A DNA stretch of 64,000 nucleotides, taken from NCBI GenBank assembly GCA_021464415.1, contig CM038466.1, forward strand, positions 47,119,356 through 47,183,355. Reading direction: 5' to 3'. The DNA is from Lonicera japonica. Taxonomy: Eukaryota; Streptophyta; Magnoliopsida; Dipsacales; Caprifoliaceae. How positions within the stretch are numbered: the stretch's first letter is position 1; each line of letters starts with the position of its first letter. The position numbers were made by a program, and so were the translations under genes. This document shows, piece after piece, positions 49,069 through 60,800 of this stretch. The notes beneath the pieces were generated by a model, which was given only the letters and a program-made list of their open reading frames with translations, was not told the DNA's origin and searched no databases.

Positions 49069-50873
49069 CTCGCGCGACAAACCCCTCTGCACCCGACCAT
49101 CCACTCTCTAACAAATCAGTCTGTCAGAAACATCACTTCAGCCGTTTGTCGCGCGACATTGTACACTATGTCGCGCGACACTTGCATATGTCGCGCGACA
49201 ATCTTCCCCAAGCAGTATAAATAGGCAAAGGTTTGCGGGAGTTCCAACAAATTTTCTCGCGAATTATCAAATCTATTCTCGACAACCCCTCTGCACCCGT
49301 ATTATACCTTATTATTATTCTCGTCACTCTCTAGCATTGAAATCTATGTACTTGTTTTATTTCTGTCAGAATAAACTTATTGCCAGCCCGCGTTCTCACT
49401 CGTGGGCGGCGATTCCGTTTGTTGCTTTGGAAATCGGTTTTTTAAGAGTCGCGTTTTACTAAACAAACGACACTAAATGTCCTCTTATACACAATATATG
49501 CAAGACCAGTTGATTCGAAGGTTCGTTACGAATCGCACAATTCTCCCTTTCGGTCTCTTGAGTAGGATATGCTCAATTCATGCATGCTATTGCTATTATA
49601 CAGCTTTTCGCGCGACAATCTAATTCCCCAAGCAGTATAAATAGGAATCTAATATTCCGAGTTGACGATCCCCAAAGGTTTGAAGACAGCAACTGGGGAT
49701 CTCAGAATTCTAAGCTTTAAATCTTATTTTTTAGTCTTTCGTCAAGCATTTTCTATTATCGTCTTATTTCTGAAGAATTATCAAATATATTCTCGACACT
49801 CGACGTGTCCCGTCTCCGGAATCGAATTCTCGAAAATATCTGAAGAAGGAAAAGATTATTATCGCCGGAGATCTCTTTGCCGTATTATATTTTCTTTCTT
49901 ATTATTATTCTCGTCGGGAAGGTAAAGAAAATCTCTTCTAGTATTTAACATTGAATATCTGTGTACTCGATTGTTTTATTTCTGTTGTTTTGTGACCCAC
50001 GTTTTATTTGAATAAATTCTGCGGGGGTCGCAAAATTGCCAAGTTACAAAGTAGTCTACCGTTTTCAAAACAAAAGACCCCGATAAAACCATTTCCAAAA
50101 TCAGAAGAGTAAGTACATTATCATCCGGATAAAATTATGTTTTCAAAACCCGGATTGATAAGACTTATCTAGGAATTAAAATCAACATATCCTGTCTTTC
50201 TATAGACTGCGACGTGTCTGATAAAACTCTCCTCAAGAGTTCCGATTCCATATTGAATTAGTTCTAATACAAGATCCAATACTTTTTCCAAATAAAATCA
50301 AACCCGAGAAAAATCGTCGTTATCTGAGGAATAACACGGTAAAACTCCCTCTAAAAGTAAAAACAACTCTTGACACTTGTATTTGCATTTTCTCAAAACT
50401 AAACATTGGATCCCGGAACACAAAGGTTTTTTATCCCCTTTCCCGTTTTCCCAAAATTAGGGTTTTCACTTAGAGAGTAGTAGACTGTCAGTAAAAGCAT
50501 CCAAGTTTTTCAACATAGAATAAACATATAAAAGACCACTAGAGACCGAAAGGGCGGAATGGGTGCTTAACACCTTCCCAAACCGTAATATAGTTTTCGA
50601 ACCCTATAGAATCCTGGTTTCGTAGACAAACGTGTAAAGAAAGGCTTAACTATAGCCTTTCCTCTTACACAACCTCTTTTGTCTGTTTTCTCGTAAAACG
50701 TACTGGCGACTCTAAACGAACCCTCCTGCATCTAGAAATAGAACATAGGAACACCTGATGTGAACCATCAAACCAAGATACTCCAGCAAAAGAAACGACG
50801 GAATCCGCTCCGATGTTTCAGACGCCCAAACAACGGGGACGAGACCCGGGAGTCGCATTTGCGGATTCTCACA
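49069..50873 (+). repeat. 5' LTR of the Tat-like element, truncated and rearranged
   Basis: It matches the 3' LTR (62,939 on) from about its position 190 onward: palindromes at 49,147, 49,169 and 49,189, TATA box gtataaatagg at 49,215, then the shared R-U5. It ends TCTCACA at 50,873. The first about 190 bases are replaced by the pararetrovirus fragment. A segment of about 420 bases, 49,226-49,645, absent from the 3' LTR, sits between two copies of the TATA region (49,215 and 49,635). U5 has 'gagaccgaaagggcgg' near 50,542 and tggcgactct at 50,704. Confidence 0.85.
49226..49645. repeat. Patchwork filler inside the 5' LTR
   Basis: This is a mosaic of short pieces. They are 'tttgcgggagttccaacaaa', copied from the junction at 49,049; 'attatcaaatctattctcgac' and 'aacccctctgcacccg', both LTR words out of order; 'tattattattctcgt' and 'gtacttgttttatttctgt' (LTR); and 'gaataaacttattgcca' (LTR). 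An inverted stretch (about 49,390-49,600) follows that matches the reverse complement of the U5 of the solo LTR type at 36,231-38,284. The filler is flanked by a direct repeat of the palindrome-TATA region. Confidence 0.75.
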
Positions 50874-50874
50874 G

Positions 50875-50892
50875 TGGCAACTCTGCTGGGGA
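50875..50892 (+). promoter_or_regulatory. Primer-binding site of the Tat-like element
   Basis: tggcaactctgctgggga starts two bases after the LTR end. The family form tggcgactct..gctgggga differs by one base. It is probably complementary to a tRNA-Arg-type primer, as I recall for Tat/Ogre elements. Confidence 0.75.
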
Positions 50893-51631
50893 TACTGTTA
50901 GAAAACTAGACTCTTATATGTGGACTCTTGTTTATCTGTTGAATACTTGCTTTTACTGCTTTCCCTACTTATGTTAATTGATTGAGAATAAACCATTTTT
51001 CTAAAAAAATGGGAGTTTTTCAAAAAATACGTAATAAAGATAATGATATTTGTGAAATCAACCTTTCAAACTTTACACGCACTTTCACAAATTATGCATT
51101 GGTTCTACGAGTGTGGATTTACCCCAAACCCTCGGAAGTATTATAAGTGAGTAGGGAGTTGGCTTGCTTGGGCCAACATAAACCGAAAGCATTTACTTCC
51201 ACTCTCCTTGGCCAAGTACGCCCCCGAGGTATATCGAGTGACGAGAACGCTCACGTACCCAGGAAATATATCAAAAGGTTCTTCCACGTACCCGCCCCTG
51301 GGGTATATCACAAGGTCTTGCCAAATAAGAGGGAGCCTGAAGCTTTAACCGTTCATACACCTGCGCTGCATATAAGATTGAGTCAAATAAAACACTTGTC
51401 AAACAGCCGTAGGGGATGTACCACCCTACGACTTACTTTATAACACCTTTTTGAAACCCGAGTCTTTTCTCGGCGATTTTTTATGGTTCTTTTGACAAAA
51501 ATCGAGTCGCATCGTAGTCTTCCTTCATCTTCGCCACGTGGTTTCATCTACAGTCGTAATACGACGACAGACTAGAAGGTTGGGCCGGTCGAGATCATAC
51601 CGAAAGATTAGTAAGACCAAGCACAACCGAA
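50893..51631 (+). other. Untranslated leader of the Tat-like element
   Basis: About 740 bases between PBS and gag. An open frame at 51,147-51,443 has no recognisable motif. Long leaders are usual in this lineage. Confidence 0.6.
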
Positions 51632-52423
51632 ATGGCCGATGGGCCCGAGAATCAAGAGACAGAGCAGAGCCTAGCCGAGGCGTCTGCACCTCAGCCAACT
51701 TTAGCCGAGATGCATTGTTTGCTAATGACCGTCAGCATGAATCTAGCAAGCCTCACAAACGAACATCAGAATACCCGAGTCCGGGTAGAAGAGCTGTCAG
51801 CCGGACGGGCCGCACCACCGGGGTTTGAACGACTACCACTGAATCGAGATCAAGGGCAGTCATCGCAAGTACTTCCCCCAGTCCAAGGAACCAATCCACC
51901 ACCAACAGGCCCCGTCATGACCGATCCCGTTCAGACCGATCCCAATAATCAAAATCAATGGGCCCCGGATTCAGGCCCCACTTACCAACAATAAGAGCTA
52001 CCCATCATCTGGCCACAACCTCAGCAAGGCCTTGATCCCCAATACCAACCATGGCCACAAGTCCCCGCAAGAACTATTCCACCATCGGCCCCAGTAGCCC
52101 CTCCTAATGAGTACCCAGACATCAACCGACTTCGGGTAGTATATGCAGAATCGGTTATAGCTCGGGAACAGCCTGACGAGGTGTCAAGAGAGAGCGAAGA
52201 AATGAAGAAACTGAAAGAGCAGATGAAGGTTCTGCAAAGGGGGATTTTTCTGATAAAAGGGGCAGACGAGATCACAGATATGAACGCCTTCTCCCTCTAC
52301 CCAGAAGCAAGATTACCTCAGGGTAAGGCTAGGGAGGAGTCACTCCTAGATTTACTTTTTAAACTTGTACCTGTAAGCACTACTATCAATGAAGAAGACT
52401 CTATTTTGCGTTATCCTTATTGA
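51632..52423 (+). pseudogene. Gag N-terminal part, core deleted
   Basis: ATG at 51,632 (MADGPENQETEQ). One frame runs to 52,423 with a single in-frame TAA at 51,992-51,994. The N-terminal part is followed by a Pro/Gln-rich linker (PSAPVAPPNEYPDINRL) and a charged coiled-coil segment (EEMKKLKEQMKVLQRG) ending near FSLYPEARLPQ. In intact Tat gag the capsid core should start just after this point. Instead the sequence runs into unrelated residues and a stop. Capsid core, zinc knuckle and protease are missing. Gag would assemble the particle. Confidence 0.75.
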
Positions 52424-52434
52424 TGTTAATTCTG

Positions 52435-55400
52435 TAATTGCCTATATGGAGCTGGAAAGTTTAAACGAACACCCTGAACGGGAGGAGCAGCGTATACAGA
52501 GTGAGGAAGGAGACACTCTCGTGATTAATCTCGAGACAGAAAAGGAAAGAAAAGAGGTCCGTATTGGGGCAAGTCTAAGTGAGACAGAAAGAAAGGAATT
52601 CACACAAACTCTGAATGAGTATGTGGATATCTTCGCCTGGTTCCTATGCAGATATGCCGGGTTTGAACAGCCAGATAGTCATGCACGAGATACACACCAA
52701 GCTGAAATTTAGGCCCGACAAACAGAAGTTGAGGAAACTTACACCAGAATGGTCCCTGAAAGTAAAAGAAGAAGTGATGAAACAACTAAGTGTGGGGTTC
52801 TTGCGGATAATCGAGTACCCTTCATGGTTAGCCAACATTGTGCCCGTTCCAAAGGCAAATGGGAAAGTCCGCATGTGCATAGATTACCGAGATCTCAATA
52901 AAGCTTGCCCGAAAGACGATTTCCCATTACCCAACATTGATCTAATAGTAGATAACACTGCTAACCATGCCTTGAAATCATTCGTGGACAGTTTCGTCGG
53001 GTATAATCAGATCAAGATGCACCCGGATCACCAAGAGAAAACAGCATTCATCACACCGTGGGGAACATACTGCTACACCGTCATGCCATTCGGGCTGAAG
53101 AATGCCAGAGCAACATATCAGAGGGCGGTAATAGCTATCTTCCACGACATGATTCACAAAGAAGTAGAGGTATATGTGAACGACATGATAATCAAGTCGA
53201 AAGAGAGGGAAGGACATGTACCAGCCTTGCGAGCCTTTTTTGACCGGCTCCGCCAGTATCAGATGAGACTCAATCCGCAGAAATGTGTGTTTGGAGTAAC
53301 CAAAGGGAAACTCCTAGGCTATGTCGTCAGTAAAAAAGGAATCGAGATAGACCCTGCCAAGGTCCGAGCTATTTGAGACATGCCCGAACCTCGTACCGAG
53401 AAAGAAGTCCAGGAATTTTTGGGTAATTTGCAGTACATCAACAGGTTCATCTCTCAGCTTACTCAAACTTGCGAACCTCATCTTCAAACTCCTGAGGAAG
53501 TCTTCACCAGGAGAATGGGACGATCAGTGCCAGGAAGCTTTTGATAGAATAAAAAACTACCTCTCCAACCCCCCAGTATTAGCCCCACCACAGACCGGAC
53601 TACCACTAATCCTATACCTGACCGTCATTGATTCGGCTGCAGGAGCCATGCTAGCCCAACATCTAACCGATACACGAAAAGAGTAGGCCATTTATTACAT
53701 CAGCAAGAAGCTGTCCCTATTTGAGATAAACTACACGCCATTGGGGAAATCATGCACCGCTCTCGTCTGGGTAACACATAAATTACGGCATTACATGCTG
53801 ACTTTCCCAGTCATCCTGGCATCACGAATTGATCAGTTGAAATACCTCTTTGAAAAACCAGCTCTCTCAAACCGTATGGAAAAATGGTTATTCTTGCTCT
53901 TTGAATTCGACATCACCTACGTGACCCAGAAGGCGGTCAAAGGCAAGATCATAGCTGATTACCTGGCCCACAATCCGATATTGGGAGACATGGTAGAGGA
54001 AGTCGAATTCCCGGACGAAACCTATCATGAATGTCGAGATCGATGAAGACTGGAAATTGTACTTTGACGAGGCCGCCAACCGAAACGGAAACAGGATAGG
54101 CATCCTGTTAGTCTCTCCAGACCAAACCCACTCCCCTGGTATCGTATCGTCTAGACTTCTTCTGCAGCAACAACATGGCCGAATATGAAGCCTGTATAAT
54201 TAGGTTAGAGATCGCACTCCAAGGGGGTATAAAGAGAATACAGGTATACGGAGATTCAGCATTAGTGGTCCACCAAGTTCTGAAGGAATGGAAGATCAGA
54301 GATGAAAAATTAGTCCCTTACCTTACTCGACTAGAGGATGTCGCAGGAAGGTTTGAGCATTCAGAGTTTTATTATGTCCCCAGGTCACAAAACAGTTTTG
54401 CTGACGCACTAACAACCCTGACATCCTTGATCGATATCCCGGAGGGGATGGAAGAGATAACTCTTACAGTGCAAAGAAGGTCAGTACCAACACACTGCAT
54501 GGCCCTTGAGGTAGAGAATGAAGAGAATGGGGATTCAACCACTTGGTTTTACGACATCTGGAACTTGTTAAAAAATCACCAATATCCCGAACAAACAGAC
54601 AAGAGAACCTGGGTTACGCTCAGAAGATTAGCATCAAGATTCATACTTTGCGCTGGGAGGCTATATAAGATGAACTATGACGGGACCCACCTCCAATGTC
54701 TCACTGAGGAAGAATCCGTCAAAGTGATGGATCAGATACACGGGGGCGATTGTGGACCTCACATGAGCGGCTATACACTTGCCCGCAAGATCATCAGACA
54801 AGGCTATTACTGGTTTACCCTGCAGAATGACTGCGTTAATCACGTACGCCGTTGCCACAAGTGCCAAATCTATGCTAAATCTCAGAAACTTCCTCTGAAA
54901 GAGTTGTACAACATGACTGCTCCCTGGCCTTTCGCGACCTGGGGAATTGACATCATTGGGAAGATTTCACCCAAAGCCAACAACGGCCATGAATTCATAC
55001 TAGTGGCCATTGACTACTTAACCAAATGGGTAGAAGCCGAGTCTTTCCAAACCCTTGACGCCAGGAAGGTTGCCTCGATTCATCAAACGAAATATCATCT
55101 GTCGGTATGGGGTCCCACACGAGATCATCTCAGACAACGGCACTCACTTCGAAGGAGAGGCTAATTCTGTCATGGAGGAATACGGTATTACCCGACACAG
55201 ATCGTCGCCATATAGACCGCAAACTAATGGGGCAGTTGAAGCCGCCAACAAGAATCTGAAGAATATCCTAAGCAAGATGACCGACACCTGCCGGGACTGG
55301 CAAGAGAAATTACCATACGCATTGTGGGGATACCGCACCACCGAGAGGGTCTCCACCAGGGCAACCCCGTTTTCTCTTACATACGGGATAGAAGCAGTCC

Positions 55401-55789
55401 TCCCTGTTGAGTTAGAGGTCCCCTCTCTTAGAGTAATGCTAGAAAATCAAGTCAATGAACTGGAGTGGGTCCAGGCACATTATAACGAGCTGGCCCTACT
55501 TGATGAAAAAAGATTGAAAGCCGCGTACCACCACCAAAGGTATCAGAAGAGAATTGCTCGAGCATTTAACCAGAAAATGAAGACTCGGGGTATCAATGAG
55601 AAAGACATCGTGTTGAAGGAAATTCGAGAGCCAGCCAGGGACCCAAGGGGAAAGTTTGGACAGAAGTGGCCAGGGCCGTACATTGTCAAAGAGATCGATA
55701 CAGGGGGTGCCGCTATACTCACTGACTTAGACGGACAGTTACTGCATTCACCTGTCAACATAGATCGTCTGAAGAAGTATTACCAATAG
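52435..55789 (+). pseudogene. Pol of the Tat-like element (RT, RNase H, second RNase H, integrase), broken
   Basis: The pre-RT segment has VRIGASLSETERKEF. RT (about 52,690-53,376) has VPKANGKVRMCIDYRDLNKA, YNQIKM and MPFGLKNA. Its active site reads VYVNDMIIK in place of YVDD (Asn codon at 53,179-53,181), and TGA follows VRAI at 53,374. RNase H (about 53,520-54,040) has LPLILYLTV and YTPLGKSCTALVW, with a TAG near 53,683. The second RNase H has WKLYFDEAANRNG and MAEYEACI (54,050-54,440) with a frame change between. Integrase has HGGDCGPHMSG...CHKCQ, WGIDIIG, a frameshift near 55,080, SDNGTHF and NGAVEAANKN, and a C-terminal chromo-less end at 55,789. The integrase catalytic residues are all still present. 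Confidence 0.92.
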
Positions 55790-55860
55790 ATATAACATGT
55801 ATAGATAAGAACTACGTAAACCTGAGCCCCCAACTCAAATTTGTGTTTTTAGAAAAATCA

Positions 55861-55915
55861 AAAAGGGGAACGTAGGCAACCTGAGAAGTGACTTCAGGCC
55901 CGGTTTAAACTTTGT
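55861..55915 (+). other. Conserved 3' motif after pol
   Basis: 'ggggaacgtaggcaacctga' with 'gaagtgacttcaggccc' follows. The same motif is at about 8,593 in the old Tat-like element. It marks the lineage but its function is unknown to me. Confidence 0.7.
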
Positions 55916-56009
55916 AAAGAAATTTATTTCCCATAAAACAGTCCCTCGTATATTATTAAGGTGGTTCAGAACACCGAAGTTACAAAGGAGATACAACATG
56001 CTAAAAAAC

Positions 56010-57272
56010 CTAATCCCTAGGGGTTGGCCAAGCATAGTCCTCAGTAGCCAAGTCAATTCGAGCCTCATCAAGGATTTGGTACGCAAGGACAATACTCTTC
56101 TCTGTAGGCTCAGAATCCGTGAATCGGAACCACTCCATTTGAAAGGGATCATCAATTAGCTCCCCTTCCAAAGACCCCCAACGAGAACAAACGATGTTAG
56201 CCCGGAAGGGTCTGGTAATACCTAAGCGGGCATAGTTGAACTGACGAGTCAGTCGAGCACGCCACATCCTCTCTACCGATAAATAAAGAAACATGCGGGG
56301 TCACAAATTTAGACTCAAAGGAGAAGTTGTTCAGACCAAGGGGAATGTCCTGAGGAACGTTGAACTGCCGAAGAAGACGTCCTGGGAGATAAAAAGAGGT
56401 CAAGCAGAGTTCGCGGAGCCGAACATAGTTCTGACTACCTGTACTAAGCACCATCGCCCTCAGCTTCCACCAAGGAATGTTCCACCGGATAGCCCGAAAG
56501 TTCTCCGAAAACTACACCGCCCAATCAGAGGAAGACATGGTCAAAGCACCAAAGAGGGGACGACAGAAAAAGTGTGTTGGGTTGTCAAGTCGCACCCCGT
56601 TGAAACCCACCGATCGGAAAACGCTCTAACAGCCACATGTACAGCAAACGAGGGCTTCCCTTAAAAAAGGGTGAGGCTCCCCTTTGAAAATCATCTAGGC
56701 CATTCAAAGTCTCTACAAGAACGATCGGCACTATAGACTCCCCATTTCTAGCCTGGTAAATCAGACTCAGAATAGTCGGATCAACACGGGAAAGAGCCCG
56801 TCACCAGTAATATATCGGAAACAAGACAGATCAAGGCCGCCGCAGTATGCCCCACACTATAAGAAGCTTTCTCTTCGTAACGATGAAAAAACCTCACCAT
56901 TTTATGGAGGTCAAGAAGCCCGTTGACAATAAAACCATCACAGGCCGCTTGGGGAGTAGCCAACAGGGCAATCAGCATATCTCGATGACCAATTTCTTCT
57001 ATGGGAACAGCCATCAGAAGACGAACATCAGAACGCAACAACCAGGAGAACTCTTCATAAGTCGGGCAGAGCTCATCTAGTCCAAAACGGAAAAGATGAT
57101 CCGTAGGGCTCCAAAAATATAAAGCACCTAACAGAAAGGAAAAATCTACAGGACTATGGCACCAGCCCGCTAAAGGGCTAAAGGCACCGAAGTTTAAACC
57201 ATTCTTAGAAGATATCAGAACATCTCGGGTTTCAACATAAGAAAAATCAGAATTTGTGCGATAAGAAGACAT
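56010..57272 (-). pseudogene. Antisense gene A: DUF7745-like ORF, frameshifted
   Basis: ATG at 57,272 starts MSSYRTNSDFSYVETRDVLI. The first segment has SPVDFSFLLGALYFWSPTDH, then FRFGLDELCPTYEEFSWLLR, a signature I associate with the plant DUF7745 family found in Tat-type elements. Further downstream in other frames are LLYMWLLERFPIGG and IRWNIPWWKLRAM, also typical. A final segment ends PTPRD-stop at 56,010. At least three frame changes (near 56,800, 56,600 and 56,290) break it. Function unknown. It is transcribed towards pol, whose stop is 220 bases away. Upstream lie a TATA box (57,311-57,302) and two TGTCGCGCGACA palindromes. The TATA box is only about 30 bases from the ATG, so the leader would be very short. 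Confidence 0.65.
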
Positions 57273-57301
57273 TTTTTGGTGTGGGGATGAAGGAAGATGG
57301 G

Positions 57302-57381
57302 TGTATTTATAGCAAAAAAGAGGGTCATGTGCCTGTTTGTCGCGCGACAAACCCATGCCCATGAGGGATTGTCGCGCGACA
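57302..57381 (-). promoter_or_regulatory. Promoter of antisense gene A: TATA box and two palindromes
   Basis: Minus-strand CTATAAATAC at 57,311-57,302. TGTCGCGCGACA is at 57,338-57,349 and 57,370-57,381. The nearer palindrome is 27 bases upstream of the TATA box. Function is inferred from arrangement. Confidence 0.6.
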
Positions 57382-57873
57382 ATCCCATTTAGGGTTACCC
57401 TATTTTTGTTTTCCTTACACATAAGAGTCATCCTTGCCAAAAGAATCACTTCTGGATGCATTCTTGTTCTCAATTTGTTCTTTTACAGGAATCCTATGTG
57501 TCACTACGCTACAAGGTATGGCTCCTAAATCACTGACTCATATATATGCATATATATATACCTTCCACAAAATAATAGTATATCATCAGACACAAATAAA
57601 GATTTTCATAAATCCAATGAAAGAACAGTTTTTAAAACTAAATTTCTGTCTAAAAACGTGTCTAAAAAAATAAAAACTACATATATGTCTGAACTAACTA
57701 AATGCAAAAAAAAGCTAATCTATCTAGGCGCGCTTCGACACGCTCCCACTATCGCCCGAACCCTCCTCCGGAGTAGGATCGACTGCTGGGACATCCGAAT
57801 GAGAAGGAACTGCTGCCTGAGAGGGCCCCGTAGACTGGACCGGTGCCGTAGGGCGGATTACCGAAGACCGAGA
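57382..57873. other. Spacer between antisense genes A and B
   Basis: About 490 bases, including a TA-rich run (57,540-57,560). No gene recognised; it would include the terminator region of gene B. Confidence 0.5.
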
Positions 57874-60800
57874 TCACCTAGAGGTCCGGCTGGTACTCCT
57901 CCGAGACTCCGTCCTAGCACGAGAGGAAGACAAAGGGTCATCCGCCCGTAGGGAAACATCGATCGCCCTCTGATAGTCGCGCATGTAAATCGTAGGGTCT
58001 CGACCAACGTACTGAAGCAAGTTCCAGCTATATAGATACTGGGAGTGCCAGGCTCTCAGATCCGCCACACGCACGCTCACCCGCTGCAAAAAGAGAAAAG
58101 GAAAAGAATCAGTGCAGTAAAGATAAATTAACATGGATATGAAGAGATATTGAGGGAAGATAAAACGTATACCTCGTCATCAGAACGGCCACCCAAGTAA
58201 TCGAATGTATCCTCAGGGAGAGGATACTCAGGCACCGTATATCGACGTAGACCAGCACCAATATAAGAGATGTCCCAAGAAAGTGGCGACAGGTCTATCA
58301 GATGAACAAACGAACCTGCCGGTATAGCAGCAGAAGTGGACCCACCCTCCTCACGGATCGGGAACAAGGGAGGTCGAGAAGAAGAACACCCAAAACCTTG
58401 GAGATCGGGCCGGAGGGCCCATAGCCGTCGACAGAAGAGGGGTCAGTGTGGCAAAAGTACGAATACCTGGGCGATCCACCAAAGTCGTCGCTCTCAGAGG
58501 CGGGACCCCGCTAGAAGGAGTGGTCACAGCAGCAAGGAGGGGTCTGCCCAAACTGCTCATAGTCAACACCGAAGTCAGCAGGCTCCCAGGACCGCTCTGA
58601 AAAATCTGCTGCACCTCCCTCAGCAGCCTCAAAAACTACCCTCGGAGATACCGATGGACCAGTAGGGAACTCAAAACCCTCGGTGGGCTGCTCCTCTCTA
58701 GGCATCCGTCTGAGGAGGCTGCTCTGGAACAGCCGATGTCCCACCTCCCTCACCGCCCTCAGGCCTATCATCACCTCCCTCGAGGCCTATCATCGCCTCC
58801 CCCAGCACCAGCAGGGACGTCCCTCTCTCCCTCAGGATCATCATCGTTAGAGTCCAAAATGTTGTCCCTCTAATCGGGGACAGGCGGCAGCTGACCGGGA
58901 ACTGTCTGGGACAAATGAGCCTGCCCTCGTATATAGTTGGGATCGCCTCCCAACGCCTGGTACCTCTCATAAAAAACCCGACCCCGAGTCCCCTTCGGCT
59001 CCCTCATCAAGTAACGGGCAGCGAAGACAGCATAATCTCCCTCCTCGGTGAATGTCTGAAAACCGAGCCTGTCAATCAACGCCTGTACCGTCACCGGGTC
59101 AATCTCACCCATCCGCCTCATCAGAACCGACGGAAACAAAGGAACTCTAGGCCACTGGGCCGGGGTATGCTGACGGATAACTCTCTCGCTCAAGTAGAAG
59201 TGGAGGCCGTACTCATCCCTAATAAGTCGCCTGGTCCTCGAGGCAGTCAGAGCACGGCCATATCCGAAGTGGAGGCCCAAATCACCCCAGGGGGCCCACT
59301 CAATCGGAACAAAAACAAATTTTATTTCAGTTATTTGTATTCTATTTTACTAATTAAAAATTATTAAAGAGAGAATACTAAAATGTTTACCTGCTCCTCC
59401 AATAGGTCATGGACGCGTATAAGCCGCGATGAATCGGCGGAAGAAGGGGAAACTGATCCTCGTTCTTAATGAGGAGATCCACCTGGGCGCGACCCAGACG
59501 GGTATAAGCCACGAACCAACTCTGAAAAAGGAGACATAAAGAACATTAGCAACAATCAGCAGATAAAATGCAAAAAAACAACCTAGTGCACCAACAATGC
59601 CATCTGCTGTCAGACGCAAGGGGACATCGATCTGTATAGGGACCCCTGAAGGAATCCCGATCAAAGAAAATAAGTCGAGGGGGGTCATCGTCATCTCCCC
59701 CCAGCTCCAGTGAAAGGTATGAGTGGTGTCCCACCAGTGACAGGCTAGAGCCGACACCAACACAGCTGCTCTAGACACCCGCTCCGAGAGGGCATCGAAG
59801 AAAGAACCGAAAGGAGTCGCAAGGAGCAAATCATGGATAGGGGATGGTGCCTGTCGCCACTCTAAGGAAATGGTGTTGGAGGAACCCCAACCACGACCAA
59901 CCCACTGCAGACAAAAGGAACGAGTACAGGATTATAAGGGTACTTTGGTGTAATTATGAGAGATATGGGGTTATAAGGGTAAATTATGTAATTTTCCAAA
60001 ACCTGAGGGTACTTTGGTGTAATTATGAGAGATATGGGGTTATAAGGGTAAATTATGTAATTTTCCAAAACCTGAGGGTACTTTGGTGTAATTATGAGAG
60101 ATATAGGGTTATAAGGGTAAATTATGTAATTTTCCAAAACCTGAGGGTGCTTTGGTGTAATTCTGAGAGACATAGGGTTATAAGGGTAAATTATGTAATT
60201 TTCCAAAACCTGAGGGTACTTTGGTGTAATTATGAGAGATATGGGAGTTATAAGGGTAAATTATGTAATTTTCCAAAACCTGAGGGTACTTTGGTGTAAT
60301 TATGAGAGATATAGGTTATAAGGGTAAATTATGTAATTTTCCAAACCAGAGGGTACTTTGGTGTAATTGTGAGAGATATAGGGTTATAAGGGTCAATTAT
60401 GTAATTTTCCAAACCTGAGGGTATTTTAGTGTAATTATGAGAGATATAAGGTTATAGAGGTAAATTATGTAATTTTCTAAACCTGAGGGTATTTTGGTGT
60501 AATTATGAGAGATATAGGGTTATAGGGTAAATTATGTAATTTTCCAAACCTGATGGTATTTTGGTGTAATTATGAGAGATATAGGGTTATAAGGGTAAAT
60601 TATGTAATTTTTCAAAACCTGAGGGTACTTTGGTATAATTATGAGAGATATAGGGTTATAAGGGTAAATTATGTAATTTTCCAAACCTGAGGGTACTTTG
60701 GTGTTATTATGAGAGTTATAGGGTTATAAGGGTAAATTATGTAATTTTCCAAACCTGAGGATACTTTGGTGTAATTATGAGAGATATAGGATTATGAGGG

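Noticed and set aside
49147..49200. A CRISPR-like array from the regularly repeated palindromes
   Set aside because: The genome is a plant, spacing is irregular, copies lie at four places next to TATA boxes, and no cas gene exists.
59844..60299. A 151-codon plus-strand open frame of 23-residue repeats, with a matching open frame on the minus strand
   Set aside because: It is produced by the 69-bp minisatellite, whose period is a multiple of three. It lies in an intron of the antisense gene and has no start context or domain.
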